The notes beneath the pieces were generated by a model, which was not told the DNA's origin, searched no databases, and saw nothing but the letters and a program-made list of their open reading frames with translations. A DNA stretch of 18,975 nucleotides. Origin: Alteromonadaceae bacterium UBA2620 (lineage in GTDB: Bacteria; Pseudomonadota; Gammaproteobacteria; Enterobacterales; Alteromonadaceae). Position numbers and translations under genes: made by a program. Position 1 is the first letter of the stretch. Every line of letters begins with the position of its first letter. Positions 6,208 through 13,286 of this stretch are shown here, piece after piece. The DNA lies in NCBI GenBank assembly GCA_002339125.1, contig DDJQ01000135.1:1-18975 (forward strand), in the 5' to 3' direction.

Positions 6208-8208
6208 TTATTCCACTTCGTTGTTGGCTTGCTCAACCATGTCACCAGCGTAATCCATCACATGGAAAATCACGCTTTGTTCGTTGGTGCCATTCACCAG
6301 CCAGGCACCCGGACCCTTGGCGTAAATCCCAACATCCTCACCGGCATGGGTTTCAGAGCCTAAAGGTACCAGCGCTTCCTGGTGATAACCGGTAGTAGTG
6401 GTGTCCACACTGGTAAGGTCCATACGTCCGGTATTTATGTTCAGGCTGTATACCGCGTCTGCGTCTGTTTCACTTCCCAGATTCTGGAAACCAAAACCGT
6501 TAGTGTAGCCCAATGTGGTATAAGGCATATCATCAGCAGCCAGAGCGGGCTCATCTGAACCAACGTTCACTACTTTACCCAGAATAGGATTACCACGCTT
6601 AGGATAGCCTGCTATGGTAAATACATGGCTGTGGTCGGCAGTTACAATAATCAACGTATCGTCGTCACTGGTCATGGCATCGGCTGCAGCAACGGCGTTC
6701 GCGAACTCAATGGTATCCGTTAGCGCGTTGTAGGCACTGCCAGCATGGTGGCCATGATCAATGCGGCCTGACTCCACCATCAGGAAGAAGCCGTCCTGAT
6801 TATTATCAAGGATTTGAATGGCTTTTTCGGTCATTTCAGACAGTGAAGGTTCACCGGCCACATCGTTGACACGATCGGCTTCATACTGCATATGAGACTC
6901 ATTAAACAGGCCAAATACACGTTCAGTGGTTTCGGTGCTCAGGCCATCAAAGCCGCTCTGATCGAACACATAAACACCATTGGTGTACATGGATTGCCAT
7001 TCAGCGGTCAGATCACGGTTATCAGTACGATCGCCTTCTACGGCACTAACGGCATCCGGGCTGTTAAATGCAGCATCGCGGGGCAGGAAATGGCGACGAC
7101 CACCACCGAAAACAACTTCAATGCCATCTACATCAAGACCGGCAAATCGTGCTTCCAGGTTACTTTCAAAATTAACCAGCTGATCGGCAATGTCGGTACA
7201 ACCTGCGGTTACAGCCTCTGCAGGCATGTCAGATACATCTTCCCAGTTACGATCTGCCGATTTGGCGTAAGTCGCTGCGGGCGTTGCGTGGGTGATCCGC
7301 GCCGTTGAAATAACACCGGTAGATTTGCCAGCAATTTCAGCCAGTTCCAGTGCTGTAACCAGCTCGTTTCCGGCCACAGTGGAGCAGTCGCCTCGCTCAA
7401 TGTCTTCATCAACACCGATAACACCTACATCGGTTTTCACACCAGACATCATGGCGGTCATGGTACCGGCTGAATCGGGTGTTTGTGCATCCACGTTGTA
7501 GGTTTTCGCTAACCCTGCAAACGGAAAGTTGTCAAAACTCAGTTTGTTTTCTTCTCCGTCCAGACCTTTCATCTGACCATCTAAAATACGTGCTGCGGTA
7601 ACGGTAGAGACACCCATACCATCACCCACGAATAAAATGACGTTTTTAGCCTGTCCACGCATTTCAGTAACGGTGCGTTGCAGATTTTCTTTGGACGTTA
7701 CTACGACTTTAGCTGAGCTGGTGCTGTTAGTCGTTAACGCGCCGGTGGCTTCCAGCCATACGGTTTTGTTCGCTTCTACTTCGGCAGCTGCCGCTACAAA
7801 CCAGTCATTATTGAGTGACGTAAGCAGCTCTGAGTTGCTGACTTCGGTTGAAGCCGGCACACACACATAACTGGTAGATTCAATTTCGTCACCGGTCAGT
7901 GCGCCATCGCTGTTGGCATCCAGACCAGAGTCAATTTGCACACCGCTGTTAGGACAGTTTGCATCACCTACAGCAAGAGCTGTCTGGATCACGAGACTGT
8001 TCAGCCCGTTAGAGCCATCCTGACCGTCTGCGCCATTTTGACCGTCTGCACCATCGGCACCATCGGCACCATCGGCACCATCGGCACCAGCAGCACCGTC
8101 AACACCATCGATACCATCTACGCCATCACGCCCGTCGTCACCGTCGAGAGAACAAGCGCTAAGCCCCATTATGGCTACCGCCACTAAACTTAATTTAAAT
8201 AAATTCAT
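6208..8208 (-). CDS. Alkaline phosphatase lipoprotein with collagen-like stalk
   Basis: The 666-residue protein is modular. A lipoprotein signal peptide ends in LSAC with Cys19. A collagen-like Gly-X-Asp/Ala repeat occupies about residues 23-68. A short segment with GDANCPN and LDANSDGALTGDE (EF-hand-like calcium loop, 97-108; cysteines 85 and 116 could pair) resembles the small calcium-binding domain often placed after such repeats in marine bacterial surface proteins. An alkaline phosphatase domain runs from about 188 to the end, with VGDGMG (Asp196, metal), PDSAG (Ser246, nucleophile), GRIDHGHHAG, TADHSHV and ETHAGED. The enzyme hydrolyses phosphomonoesters outside the cytoplasm and would be lipid-anchored through a flexible stalk. 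It follows its soluble paralogue by 14 bases, with GGAG as ribosome binding site. The motifs resemble animal-type alkaline phosphatases more than E. coli PhoA. Confidence 0.93.
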   Translation of the reverse strand: MNLFKLSLVAVAIMGLSACSLDGDDGRDGVDGIDGVDGAAGADGADGADGADGADGQNGADGQDGSNGLNSLVIQTALAVGDANCPNSGVQIDSGLDANSDGALTGDEIESTSYVCVPASTEVSNSELLTSLNNDWFVAAAAEVEANKTVWLEATGALTTNSTSSAKVVVTSKENLQRTVTEMRGQAKNVILFVGDGMGVSTVTAARILDGQMKGLDGEENKLSFDNFPFAGLAKTYNVDAQTPDSAGTMTAMMSGVKTDVGVIGVDEDIERGDCSTVAGNELVTALELAEIAGKSTGVISTARITHATPAATYAKSADRNWEDVSDMPAEAVTAGCTDIADQLVNFESNLEARFAGLDVDGIEVVFGGGRRHFLPRDAAFNSPDAVSAVEGDRTDNRDLTAEWQSMYTNGVYVFDQSGFDGLSTETTERVFGLFNESHMQYEADRVNDVAGEPSLSEMTEKAIQILDNNQDGFFLMVESGRIDHGHHAGSAYNALTDTIEFANAVAAADAMTSDDDTLIIVTADHSHVFTIAGYPKRGNPILGKVVNVGSDEPALAADDMPYTTLGYTNGFGFQNLGSETDADAVYSLNINTGRMDLTSVDTTTTGYHQEALVPLGSETHAGEDVGIYAKGPGAWLVNGTNEQSVIFHVMDYAGDMVEQANNEVE
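8005..8142 (-). repeat. Collagen-like Gly-X-X coding repeat
   Basis: This stretch encodes about 15 consecutive Gly-X-X triplets, mostly Gly-Ala-Asp, in the stalk of the lipoprotein phosphatase. At its centre four perfect copies of a 9-base unit (CACCATCGG on the plus strand) occupy 8049-8084, followed by a degenerate copy. Exact tandem DNA repeats within the coding repeat make length change by slippage in steps of three residues likely. Confidence 0.85.
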
Positions 8209-8222
8209 TATGATTACTCCGC

Positions 8223-9806
8223 TTATTCTTCTACCAGATCCAGTGCCTGATTAATCAGGTGGAATACGACGTTCTGTTCAACAACGCCCTGGACAAGTTG
8301 ACTGCCCGGGCCCGTGGCATGCAGTGAAATATCTTCACCAGCATGGGTTTCTGAACCCAAAGGAATAAGGGCTTCCTGGTGGTAACCAGAAGCTTCGGTA
8401 TCAACGTTTGTAATATCCATGCGGCCTGTATTGGCAGCATAAGCATAGATTGCATCGGCATCTGTTTCGTTACCCAGGTCCTGGAAACCCAGGCCGTTGG
8501 TGTAGCCCAGAGTGGTGTAAGGCATGTTATCAGCGGCAATGGCCGGCTCATCAGAGCCAACATTTACCACTTTACCCAGAATAGGGTTACCGCGTTTAGG
8601 GTAACCAGCAATGGTAAATACGTGGCTATGGTCAGCGGTAACCAGAATAAGCGTGTCTTCAGGATTAGTATTTTCGTAAGCAGCCTTCACTGCCGCTTCA
8701 AATGCCAGGGTGTCTGTCAGGGCATTGTAGGCACTGCCAGCATGGTGGCCATGGTCGATACGGCCAGATTCCACCATGAGGAAAAAGCCTTTTTCATTAT
8801 TGTCCAGAATATCGATGGCTTTTGTGGTCATATCAGCAACCGAAGGTTCGCCGGCCACATCATTAGCGCGGTCTGCCTCGTACTGCATATGAGATTCATT
8901 AAACAAACCAAATACACGCTCGGTACTGGCAGGGTCAATGGCGTCAAAGCCAGCCTGATCGTAAACATAGACACCGTTTTGGTACATATCCTGCCATTCT
9001 GCGGTGAGGTCGCGTGAATCGGTGCGATCGCCTTCTACCGAGCTAACGGCATCCGGGCTGTTAAACGCAGCATCGCGGGGCAGGAAGTGACGACGGCCAC
9101 CGCCGAAAGCGACTTCTATACCGTTTACATCAATACCGGTATAACGGTCTTCCAGGTAGGTTTCAAAATTAACCAGCTGATCGGCAATGTCTTTACAACC
9201 TGCCGTTACTGCAGCTTCAGGCATGTCTGATACATCTTCCCAGTTACGGTCGGCAGACTTTGCATAGGTAGCCGCTGGTGTAGCGTGAGTGATACGTGCG
9301 GTAGAAATGATGCCCGTTGACAAGCCTTTAATTTCGGCCAGTTCCAGTGCGGTAATAACCTCGTTGCCGGCCACAGTCGAGCAGTCGCCGCGCTCAATGT
9401 CCTCGTCAACACCAATCACGCCTACGTCGGTTTTTAAACCCGACATCATAGCGGTCATAGTGCCGGCTGAATCAGGGGTTTGTGCATCCACGTTATAAGT
9501 TTTCACCAACGCGGTGTACGGAAATTCTTCAAAGGCCAGGTAACCTTCTTCACCCATCTCACCGGCCATCTGACCTTTTAAGATACGTGAAGCAGTGAGA
9601 GTGGAAACCCCCATGCCGTCACCCACAAACAAAATAACGTTTTTTGCCTTAAACTTGCTGTTGACTTCAAGTTTTTGTGCAATTTTAGATTGAGCGTCAG
9701 TAAACCACGCGCTTTGTGCCTGAGTGTCAGGCAGAACATCAGCGTGCAGTCCTGAAGAAACGGCAAGGGCTATCGCACTTGCTGCGGCTTTCAAGATCAA
9801 TTTCAT
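8223..9806 (-). CDS. Alkaline phosphatase, secreted/periplasmic
   Basis: This 527-residue enzyme has a Sec-type signal peptide (residues 1-22, cleavage after LHA) and a complete alkaline phosphatase domain from about residue 55. Visible active-site motifs are VGDGMG (Asp63), PDSAG (Ser113, the phosphorylated nucleophile), RITHATPAATYA, GRIDHGHHAG, TADHSHV and ETHAGED. In the GRIDHGHH motif histidines replace the Lys and Asp of E. coli PhoA (DKQDH). This and the TADHSHVFxxxGYPxRG stretch match the animal-type branch. The enzyme releases phosphate from organic phosphomonoesters and needs two zinc ions and usually magnesium. It is the first gene of the operon with the lipoprotein paralogue, and the two are alike over nearly the whole catalytic domain. 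ATG 9806 is preceded by GGGA. A dyad with TGTCAT half-sites lies just upstream. Confidence 0.94.
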   Translation of the reverse strand: MKLILKAAASAIALAVSSGLHADVLPDTQAQSAWFTDAQSKIAQKLEVNSKFKAKNVILFVGDGMGVSTLTASRILKGQMAGEMGEEGYLAFEEFPYTALVKTYNVDAQTPDSAGTMTAMMSGLKTDVGVIGVDEDIERGDCSTVAGNEVITALELAEIKGLSTGIISTARITHATPAATYAKSADRNWEDVSDMPEAAVTAGCKDIADQLVNFETYLEDRYTGIDVNGIEVAFGGGRRHFLPRDAAFNSPDAVSSVEGDRTDSRDLTAEWQDMYQNGVYVYDQAGFDAIDPASTERVFGLFNESHMQYEADRANDVAGEPSVADMTTKAIDILDNNEKGFFLMVESGRIDHGHHAGSAYNALTDTLAFEAAVKAAYENTNPEDTLILVTADHSHVFTIAGYPKRGNPILGKVVNVGSDEPAIAADNMPYTTLGYTNGLGFQDLGNETDADAIYAYAANTGRMDITNVDTEASGYHQEALIPLGSETHAGEDISLHATGPGSQLVQGVVEQNVVFHLINQALDLVEE

Positions 9807-9822
9807 TTTTGTATTCCCAATT

Positions 9823-9846
9823 ATGACATTTTATATTTTTTGTCAT
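9823..9846 (-). promoter_or_regulatory. Dyad ATGACA-N12-TGTCAT flanking a possible -10 of the phosphatase operon
   Basis: Perfect 6-bp inverted half-sites lie 17-40 bases upstream of the first phosphatase gene. The half-site TGTCAT is part of the PhoB box, but Pho boxes are direct repeats with an 11-bp step whereas these are inverted. A TATAAA (minus strand, 9830-9835) lies between the arms and could be a -10 element, in which case a protein on the dyad would cover the promoter. The regulator is unknown. Confidence 0.35.
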
Positions 9847-9874
9847 GCAAACCGAGGGTTGCTTAACGAGGTTT

Positions 9875-9927
9875 AATCAACGCGGCTGGACGGTTGTGCA
9901 GGTTGAAAGCTACACAAAGCGTTGATT
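9875..9927. promoter_or_regulatory. 9-bp inverted repeat upstream of the phosphatase operon
   Basis: AATCAACGC at 9875-9883 and GCGTTGATT at 9919-9927 are perfect inverse copies separated by 35 bases, about 70-120 bases upstream of the first phosphatase gene and ahead of the TATAAA. It could be a pair of half-sites for an activator or a long-loop structure; it lies between two genes on the same strand. Confidence 0.3.
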
Positions 9928-10017
9928 GAAAATTAGCCTAATCAGGATGTGTGAAGGATAGTTGACCTATAAATGAAGGTTTTTTGTCTGAATGGTGATG
10001 TTAATGTTGCAGGAATG

Positions 10018-10752
10018 TTACCTGTTAAGCGTAAACTGCCGTTTTTCAAGACGTACATCTACCGGGCTTACCCGTAACACGCTGCCCTGAGTATACCAGT
10101 CTCCTACCACGATACGGTGGGCGGGTTTGCCGTTAACGGTAAGCGAGTGAATGTTGGGTCGGTGGGTATGGCCGTGGATAAGTTGCTGAACATTGTGTTT
10201 TACCATAACGTAAACCACTTCATCGGGGGTAACATCCATAATTTCAGCGGTAAGATTTTGCTGGTTTTTCTGACTGGTTTTGCGGCCGCGCTTAGCCAAC
10301 TTACGGCGTAACCACAGCGGCAGAGCTCCCACCAGGCGCGGCCACCACCATCCCCGGGCCTTTTTCCGGAATTTCTGATATTCGATATCCAGCGTGCACA
10401 GTTCATCGCCATGCAGGAGTAAAGTTGGCGTGCCATAAAGGTCAATCACCTGCTGTTCCGGAAGCAGCGTCATGCCCGCTTTTCTGGTCCAGCCTTCACG
10501 GATCGCGAAGTCGCGATTACCATGAATAAAATACACCGGCGTAGTCGCCGATAACGCCTTAAAAGCACTGGCTACACGTTCAGACAATGGCGTAACGTCG
10601 TCATCGCCTAACCAGAATTCAAACAGATCGCCGAGCACGTACAGTGCTTCCGCCTGCGGGGCATCCTGTTCCAGAAAGGTGAGTAAACACTCGGTGATGT
10701 CATCACGCTCAGCGCTTAAATGTATGTCTGCAATAAAATAAGTAAACGGCAT
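10018..10752 (-). CDS. lpxH: UDP-2,3-diacylglucosamine diphosphatase LpxH
   Basis: LpxH cleaves UDP-2,3-diacylglucosamine to lipid X and UMP, the fourth step of lipid A synthesis, on the cytoplasmic face of the inner membrane. The 244-residue protein is a calcineurin-type phosphoesterase with all expected metal-binding residues: Asp9 and His11 (ADIHLS), Asp42 (LGDLFEFW), Asn79 (HGNRDF), His114 (LLHGDE), His195 and His197 (HGHTHRP). Residue spacing matches E. coli LpxH almost exactly. Residues 126-165 are rich in Arg, Lys and Trp, consistent with the membrane-associated helical cap. It follows ppiB by 81 bases, as in many gammaproteobacteria, but a terminator lies between them. The region before ATG 10752 has no clear ribosome binding site, which is odd for an essential gene. 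Confidence 0.95.
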   Translation of the reverse strand: MPFTYFIADIHLSAERDDITECLLTFLEQDAPQAEALYVLGDLFEFWLGDDDVTPLSERVASAFKALSATTPVYFIHGNRDFAIREGWTRKAGMTLLPEQQVIDLYGTPTLLLHGDELCTLDIEYQKFRKKARGWWWPRLVGALPLWLRRKLAKRGRKTSQKNQQNLTAEIMDVTPDEVVYVMVKHNVQQLIHGHTHRPNIHSLTVNGKPAHRIVVGDWYTQGSVLRVSPVDVRLEKRQFTLNR

Positions 10753-10774
10753 TAATTATTAGCTTTTAGGCATT

Positions 10775-10798
10775 AAAAAGGGAGCCTGCAGACTCCCC
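10775..10798 (-). terminator. Rho-independent terminator of ppiB
   Basis: On the minus strand GGGAG and CTCCC pair, with an extra T-G pair, around CTGCAG, and TTTTT follows at once. This is a standard intrinsic terminator just after ppiB and 22 bases before the start of lpxH, so lpxH probably depends on read-through or its own promoter. Confidence 0.75.
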
Positions 10799-10833
10799 GG
10801 AGCGTGTTCAGTAATCAGTCTGCAATGTGCAGA

Positions 10834-11328
10834 TTATTCGCTAATTACTGCTTTTTCGATGATAACAGCTTCAACCGGCACATCCTGATGATAACCGTAA
10901 TTGCCTGTTTTTACATTTTTAATTTTTTCAACCACGTCCATACCTTCGGTTACTTTACCGAATGCACAATAACCCCAGCCATTCATGCTTTCGCTGGAGA
11001 AGTTGAGGAAGTCGTTGTCTTTAACGTTAATGAAAAACTGTGCAGTAGCTGAATGTGGATCGTTAGTCCGAGCCATTGCGATAGTGCCAGCTTCGTTGGC
11101 TACGCCATTGTTAGCTTCGTTTTCGATTGGCGCTTTGGTTTCTTTTTGTTCCATATCCGGCGTCATACCGCCGCCCTGGATCATAAAGCCGTCAATTACG
11201 CGGTGGAAAATGGTGTTGTCATAAAAACCGTCTTGTACATAAGACAGAAAGTTCTCAACCGTTTTCGGTGCTTTATCGGCATACAGTTCCAGGGTAATGT
11301 CGCCGTGATTTGTTTTAAACGTCACCAT
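10834..11328 (-). CDS. ppiB: Cytoplasmic peptidyl-prolyl cis-trans isomerase B (cyclophilin)
   Basis: A 164-residue cyclophilin with no signal peptide, hence the cytoplasmic PpiB type rather than the periplasmic PpiA. It catalyses cis-trans isomerisation of peptide bonds before proline during protein folding. The catalytic core is visible as FHRVIDGFMIQGG (Phe41, His42, Arg43), followed by GTIAMAR, AQFFINVKDNDFLN and the C-terminal GYCAFGKVTEGMDVV. Length matches E. coli PpiB (164). ATG 11328 has TAAGGT upstream. It is divergent from cysS, with 202 bases between, and lies upstream of lpxH; this ppiB/lpxH versus cysS arrangement is conserved in enteric and related bacteria. Its own terminator follows at 10775-10798. 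Confidence 0.95.
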   Translation of the reverse strand: MVTFKTNHGDITLELYADKAPKTVENFLSYVQDGFYDNTIFHRVIDGFMIQGGGMTPDMEQKETKAPIENEANNGVANEAGTIAMARTNDPHSATAQFFINVKDNDFLNFSSESMNGWGYCAFGKVTEGMDVVEKIKNVKTGNYGYHQDVPVEAVIIEKAVISE

Positions 11329-11422
11329 AGTGATTAACCTTACCTTAATTTAGTTTTTGGCTATATAGACCGCTAATGGTAGCCCAAATGCCAGAATGCG
11401 AAAACCCCTCTGAAGTACCTAT

Positions 11423-11451
11423 TTGTTTATTCACCTGAAAATGCGTTTATA
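11423..11451 (+). promoter_or_regulatory. Candidate sigma-70 promoter of cysS
   Basis: TTGTTT (11423-11428) and TTTATA (11446-11451) are 17 bases apart and point towards cysS, giving a leader of about 70 bases. Neither hexamer is a strong match, so this is tentative. Confidence 0.35.
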
Positions 11452-11530
11452 ACTGGCTCCAGAGCGTGGTCAGACGGGAATTACAGTGCTAAACTTCGCC
11501 ACCCAAACCGGTTTAAGAGGAAATTAGGAT

Positions 11531-12919
11531 ATGTTGCAACTGTTTAACACCAAAACCCGTCAGAAAGAGCGTTTTCAGCCGCTGGTAGAAGGGAAGGTGG
11601 GACTCTATGTTTGTGGCATAACCGTGTATGACCTCAGCCACATGGGCCATGCCCGTACTTATCTGAGTTTTGATGTGTTGGTGCGCTATCTGCGCCACCT
11701 CGATTACGATGTGAAGTACGTGCGTAACATTACTGATGTGGACGATAAAATCATCGCCCGGGCCAATGAAAACGGCGAAACAACCGAAGCGCTTACCGAG
11801 CGTACCATAGCCATGATGCACGAAGATTTCGCTGCGCTGAATCTGGTTGAGCCGGATATCGAACCACGGGTCACCGGGCACATGGCCGAGATTATCGACG
11901 TCATCGAAAAGCTCGTGGCTAGAGGCTATGCCTATCAGGCCGGGAGCGGCGATGTGTTGTTTGACGTGAGCAAGTTTGATGATTACGGCAAACTGAGCCG
12001 ACAGAATCTGGAACAGTTACAATCTGGTGCACGTGTTGAAGTGGCAGCGGGTAAAGACGATCCGCTGGACTTCGTGCTGTGGAAAACCGCCAAGCCGGGC
12101 GAACCGGCCTGGGCTTCACCCTGGGGCGACGGCCGACCAGGCTGGCACATTGAATGTAGTGCCATGAATCACAAACATCTGGGCGAGCATTTCGATATTC
12201 ACGGTGGTGGTTCTGACTTAATCTTCCCGCACCATGAAAATGAAGTGGCGCAATCCTGCTGTGCTTTCGATACGCCTTATGTAAACACCTGGATGCACAC
12301 CGGGATGGTGCAGGTGAATGACGAAAAGATGTCTAAATCACTGGGTAATTTCTTTACCTTGCGTGATGTATTAGGCGAGCACGATGCAGAAATTCTGCGC
12401 TTCTTTTTGATGTCGGCCCATTACCGCAGCCAACTGAGTTATTCCCAGGATAACATCGACCAGGCTAAATCAGCTCTTGAGCGACTCTATACTGCGCTGC
12501 GCGGAGTAAAAGTAGACAGTGTCACAGACCTGAGTTACGGCGGATACCTTGAACGTTTTGAGCAGGCCATGAATGATGACCTGAATGTGCCAGAGGCTTA
12601 CTCGGTGCTGTTCGACCTTGCCCGTGATTTAAATAAACACAAATCACAGGGCGATGCTGGTGCAGAAGAAGCTGGCAAGCTTGCCGCCGTGCTAAAAGGC
12701 ATTGGTGGTATTCTGGGCTTCCTGCAGCGCGATCCGGAAGCCTTTATGCAGTCAGGCAATGACGACGAGGTAGCGGAAATCGAAGCGCTTATCAAAGCGC
12801 GCAATGATGCCCGTGCTGCAAAAGACTGGGGCGCAGCCGATGCAGCGCGCGACAAGCTCACAGCCATGGGGATTGTGCTGGAAGACGGCGCTGGCGGCAC
12901 CACCTGGCGCCGCCAGTAA
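11531..12919 (+). CDS. cysS: Cysteinyl-tRNA synthetase
   Basis: CysS charges tRNA-Cys with cysteine in the cytoplasm, an essential step. The 462-residue protein matches the E. coli enzyme in length and in key positions. Cys28 (YVCGITVYD) and Cys209 (IECSAMN), with the downstream FPHHENE motif, form the zinc site that recognises cysteine. HMGH at 37-40 is the HIGH motif and KMSKS at 266-270 binds ATP. The C-terminal helical anticodon-binding part runs from about residue 330 to the end. ATG 11531 is preceded by AAGAGGAAATTAGGAT, a good ribosome binding region. It is monocistronic and convergent with the LysE-type exporter across a repeat-rich gap. Nothing unusual is seen. Confidence 0.97.
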   Translation: MLQLFNTKTRQKERFQPLVEGKVGLYVCGITVYDLSHMGHARTYLSFDVLVRYLRHLDYDVKYVRNITDVDDKIIARANENGETTEALTERTIAMMHEDFAALNLVEPDIEPRVTGHMAEIIDVIEKLVARGYAYQAGSGDVLFDVSKFDDYGKLSRQNLEQLQSGARVEVAAGKDDPLDFVLWKTAKPGEPAWASPWGDGRPGWHIECSAMNHKHLGEHFDIHGGGSDLIFPHHENEVAQSCCAFDTPYVNTWMHTGMVQVNDEKMSKSLGNFFTLRDVLGEHDAEILRFFLMSAHYRSQLSYSQDNIDQAKSALERLYTALRGVKVDSVTDLSYGGYLERFEQAMNDDLNVPEAYSVLFDLARDLNKHKSQGDAGAEEAGKLAAVLKGIGGILGFLQRDPEAFMQSGNDDEVAEIEALIKARNDARAAKDWGAADAARDKLTAMGIVLEDGAGGTTWRRQ

Positions 12920-12945
12920 CCGCGAAAGGCTTTTCCAAAATATGT

Positions 12946-12990
12946 CTTCCCGGAATTTGCGCAGCAAATATCCGGGACCTCCATTCATGT
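12946..12990 (+). repeat. Diverged REP-like hairpin after cysS
   Basis: CCCGGAATTTGC and GCAAAT-A-TCCGGG pair over 12 bases with one bulged A around a GCA loop. The tail (ACCTCCATTCATGTTATC) matches the tail of the intact copy at 13205-13262 (ACCTCCACACATGTTATC), so it belongs to the same family. It may also act as the cysS terminator, though no T tract follows. Confidence 0.6.
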
Positions 12991-13034
12991 TATCCTGAAG
13001 TCGAAACTACCACTTATTTCCTTTCTCAGTTTAG

Positions 13035-13076
13035 ACAGCCTTCTCAGGCGATCCCGGCTCAGGGCCGGGATGACAG
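13035..13076 (-). repeat. REP-like element in inverted orientation
   Basis: ATCCCGGC and GCCGGGAT (13051-13071) form a perfect 8-bp stem with a 5-base loop. On the minus strand the element reads GTCATCCCGGC, loop, GCCGGGATCGCC and then a second small hairpin, the reverse of the copies to its right. Confidence 0.65.
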
Positions 13077-13103
13077 AAAAGTTAGGCCGGGAGGTAAAAA
13101 CAC

Positions 13104-13161
13104 CGTCATCCCCGCATGCATTTGGGCGGGGATCTCCATACATGTTATTGGGGAGTATAAA
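13104..13161 (+). repeat. REP-like element, copy 1 of the 58-base form
   Basis: CGTCATCCCCGCATGC opens the element. CCCCGC and GCGGGG form the first stem, and CTCC with GGAG a second weaker one around ACATGTTATT. It ends GAGTATAAA. It aligns without gaps to 13205-13262 with few differences. Confidence 0.8.
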
Positions 13162-13167
13162 CAACCA

Positions 13168-13215
13168 CATGCCTCTCCTTCGTCATCCCCGCATGCCTCT
13201 CCTTCGTCATCCCCG
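13168..13215 (+). repeat. Two perfect tandem 24-bp repeats
   Basis: Two identical 24-base units, 13168-13191 and 13192-13215, begin CATGCCTCTCC and end GTCATCCCCG. Each carries the left edge of the REP-like element without its hairpin partner. They look like slippage or partial duplication of the next full copy. Confidence 0.85.
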
Positions 13216-13262
13216 CATGCTTTTGAGCGGGGACCTCCACACATGTTATCGTGGAGTATAAA
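13205..13262 (+). repeat. REP-like element, copy 2 of the 58-base form
   Basis: It has the same organisation as 13104-13161. CCCCGC pairs with GCGGGG, and CTCCAC pairs perfectly with GTGGAG around ACATGTTATC, giving a clean two-stem structure that ends about 25 bases before the stop of the exporter gene. Confidence 0.8.
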
Positions 13263-13286
13263 TATCCGCCTCTGATAACGTCCTGA

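Larger units (their letters stand above)
12920..13286. repeat. Gene-free 367-bp region filled with REP-like palindromes
   Basis: Between the convergent stops of cysS and the exporter lie at least four copies of a palindromic element. Its core is GTCATCCC, then a GC-rich hairpin, then GGGAYCTCC or a variant. Copies are at about 12946-12990 (a diverged hairpin), 13035-13076 (inverted), 13104-13161 and 13205-13262. The last two are nearly identical 58-mers. The mix of orientations is like the BIME clusters of REP elements. Short open frames here read through repeats and are not credible genes. The palindromes may also help terminate both converging genes. Confidence 0.8.

Noticed and set aside
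8379..9017. A 212-codon open frame on the plus strand, antisense to the first alkaline phosphatase
   Set aside because: It is fully inside a well-supported gene on the other strand, has no recognisable domain or ribosome binding site, and similar antisense frames occur at the matching place of the paralogue (6892-7308), as expected from shared codon usage.
12985..13261. Short open frames of about 60-80 codons on both strands
   Set aside because: They are translations of the REP-like repeats, repetitive in protein sequence, with no start signals.
13104..13262. CRISPR array
   Set aside because: The repeats are themselves palindromic elements of mixed orientation and uneven spacing, without uniform unique spacers or cas genes.
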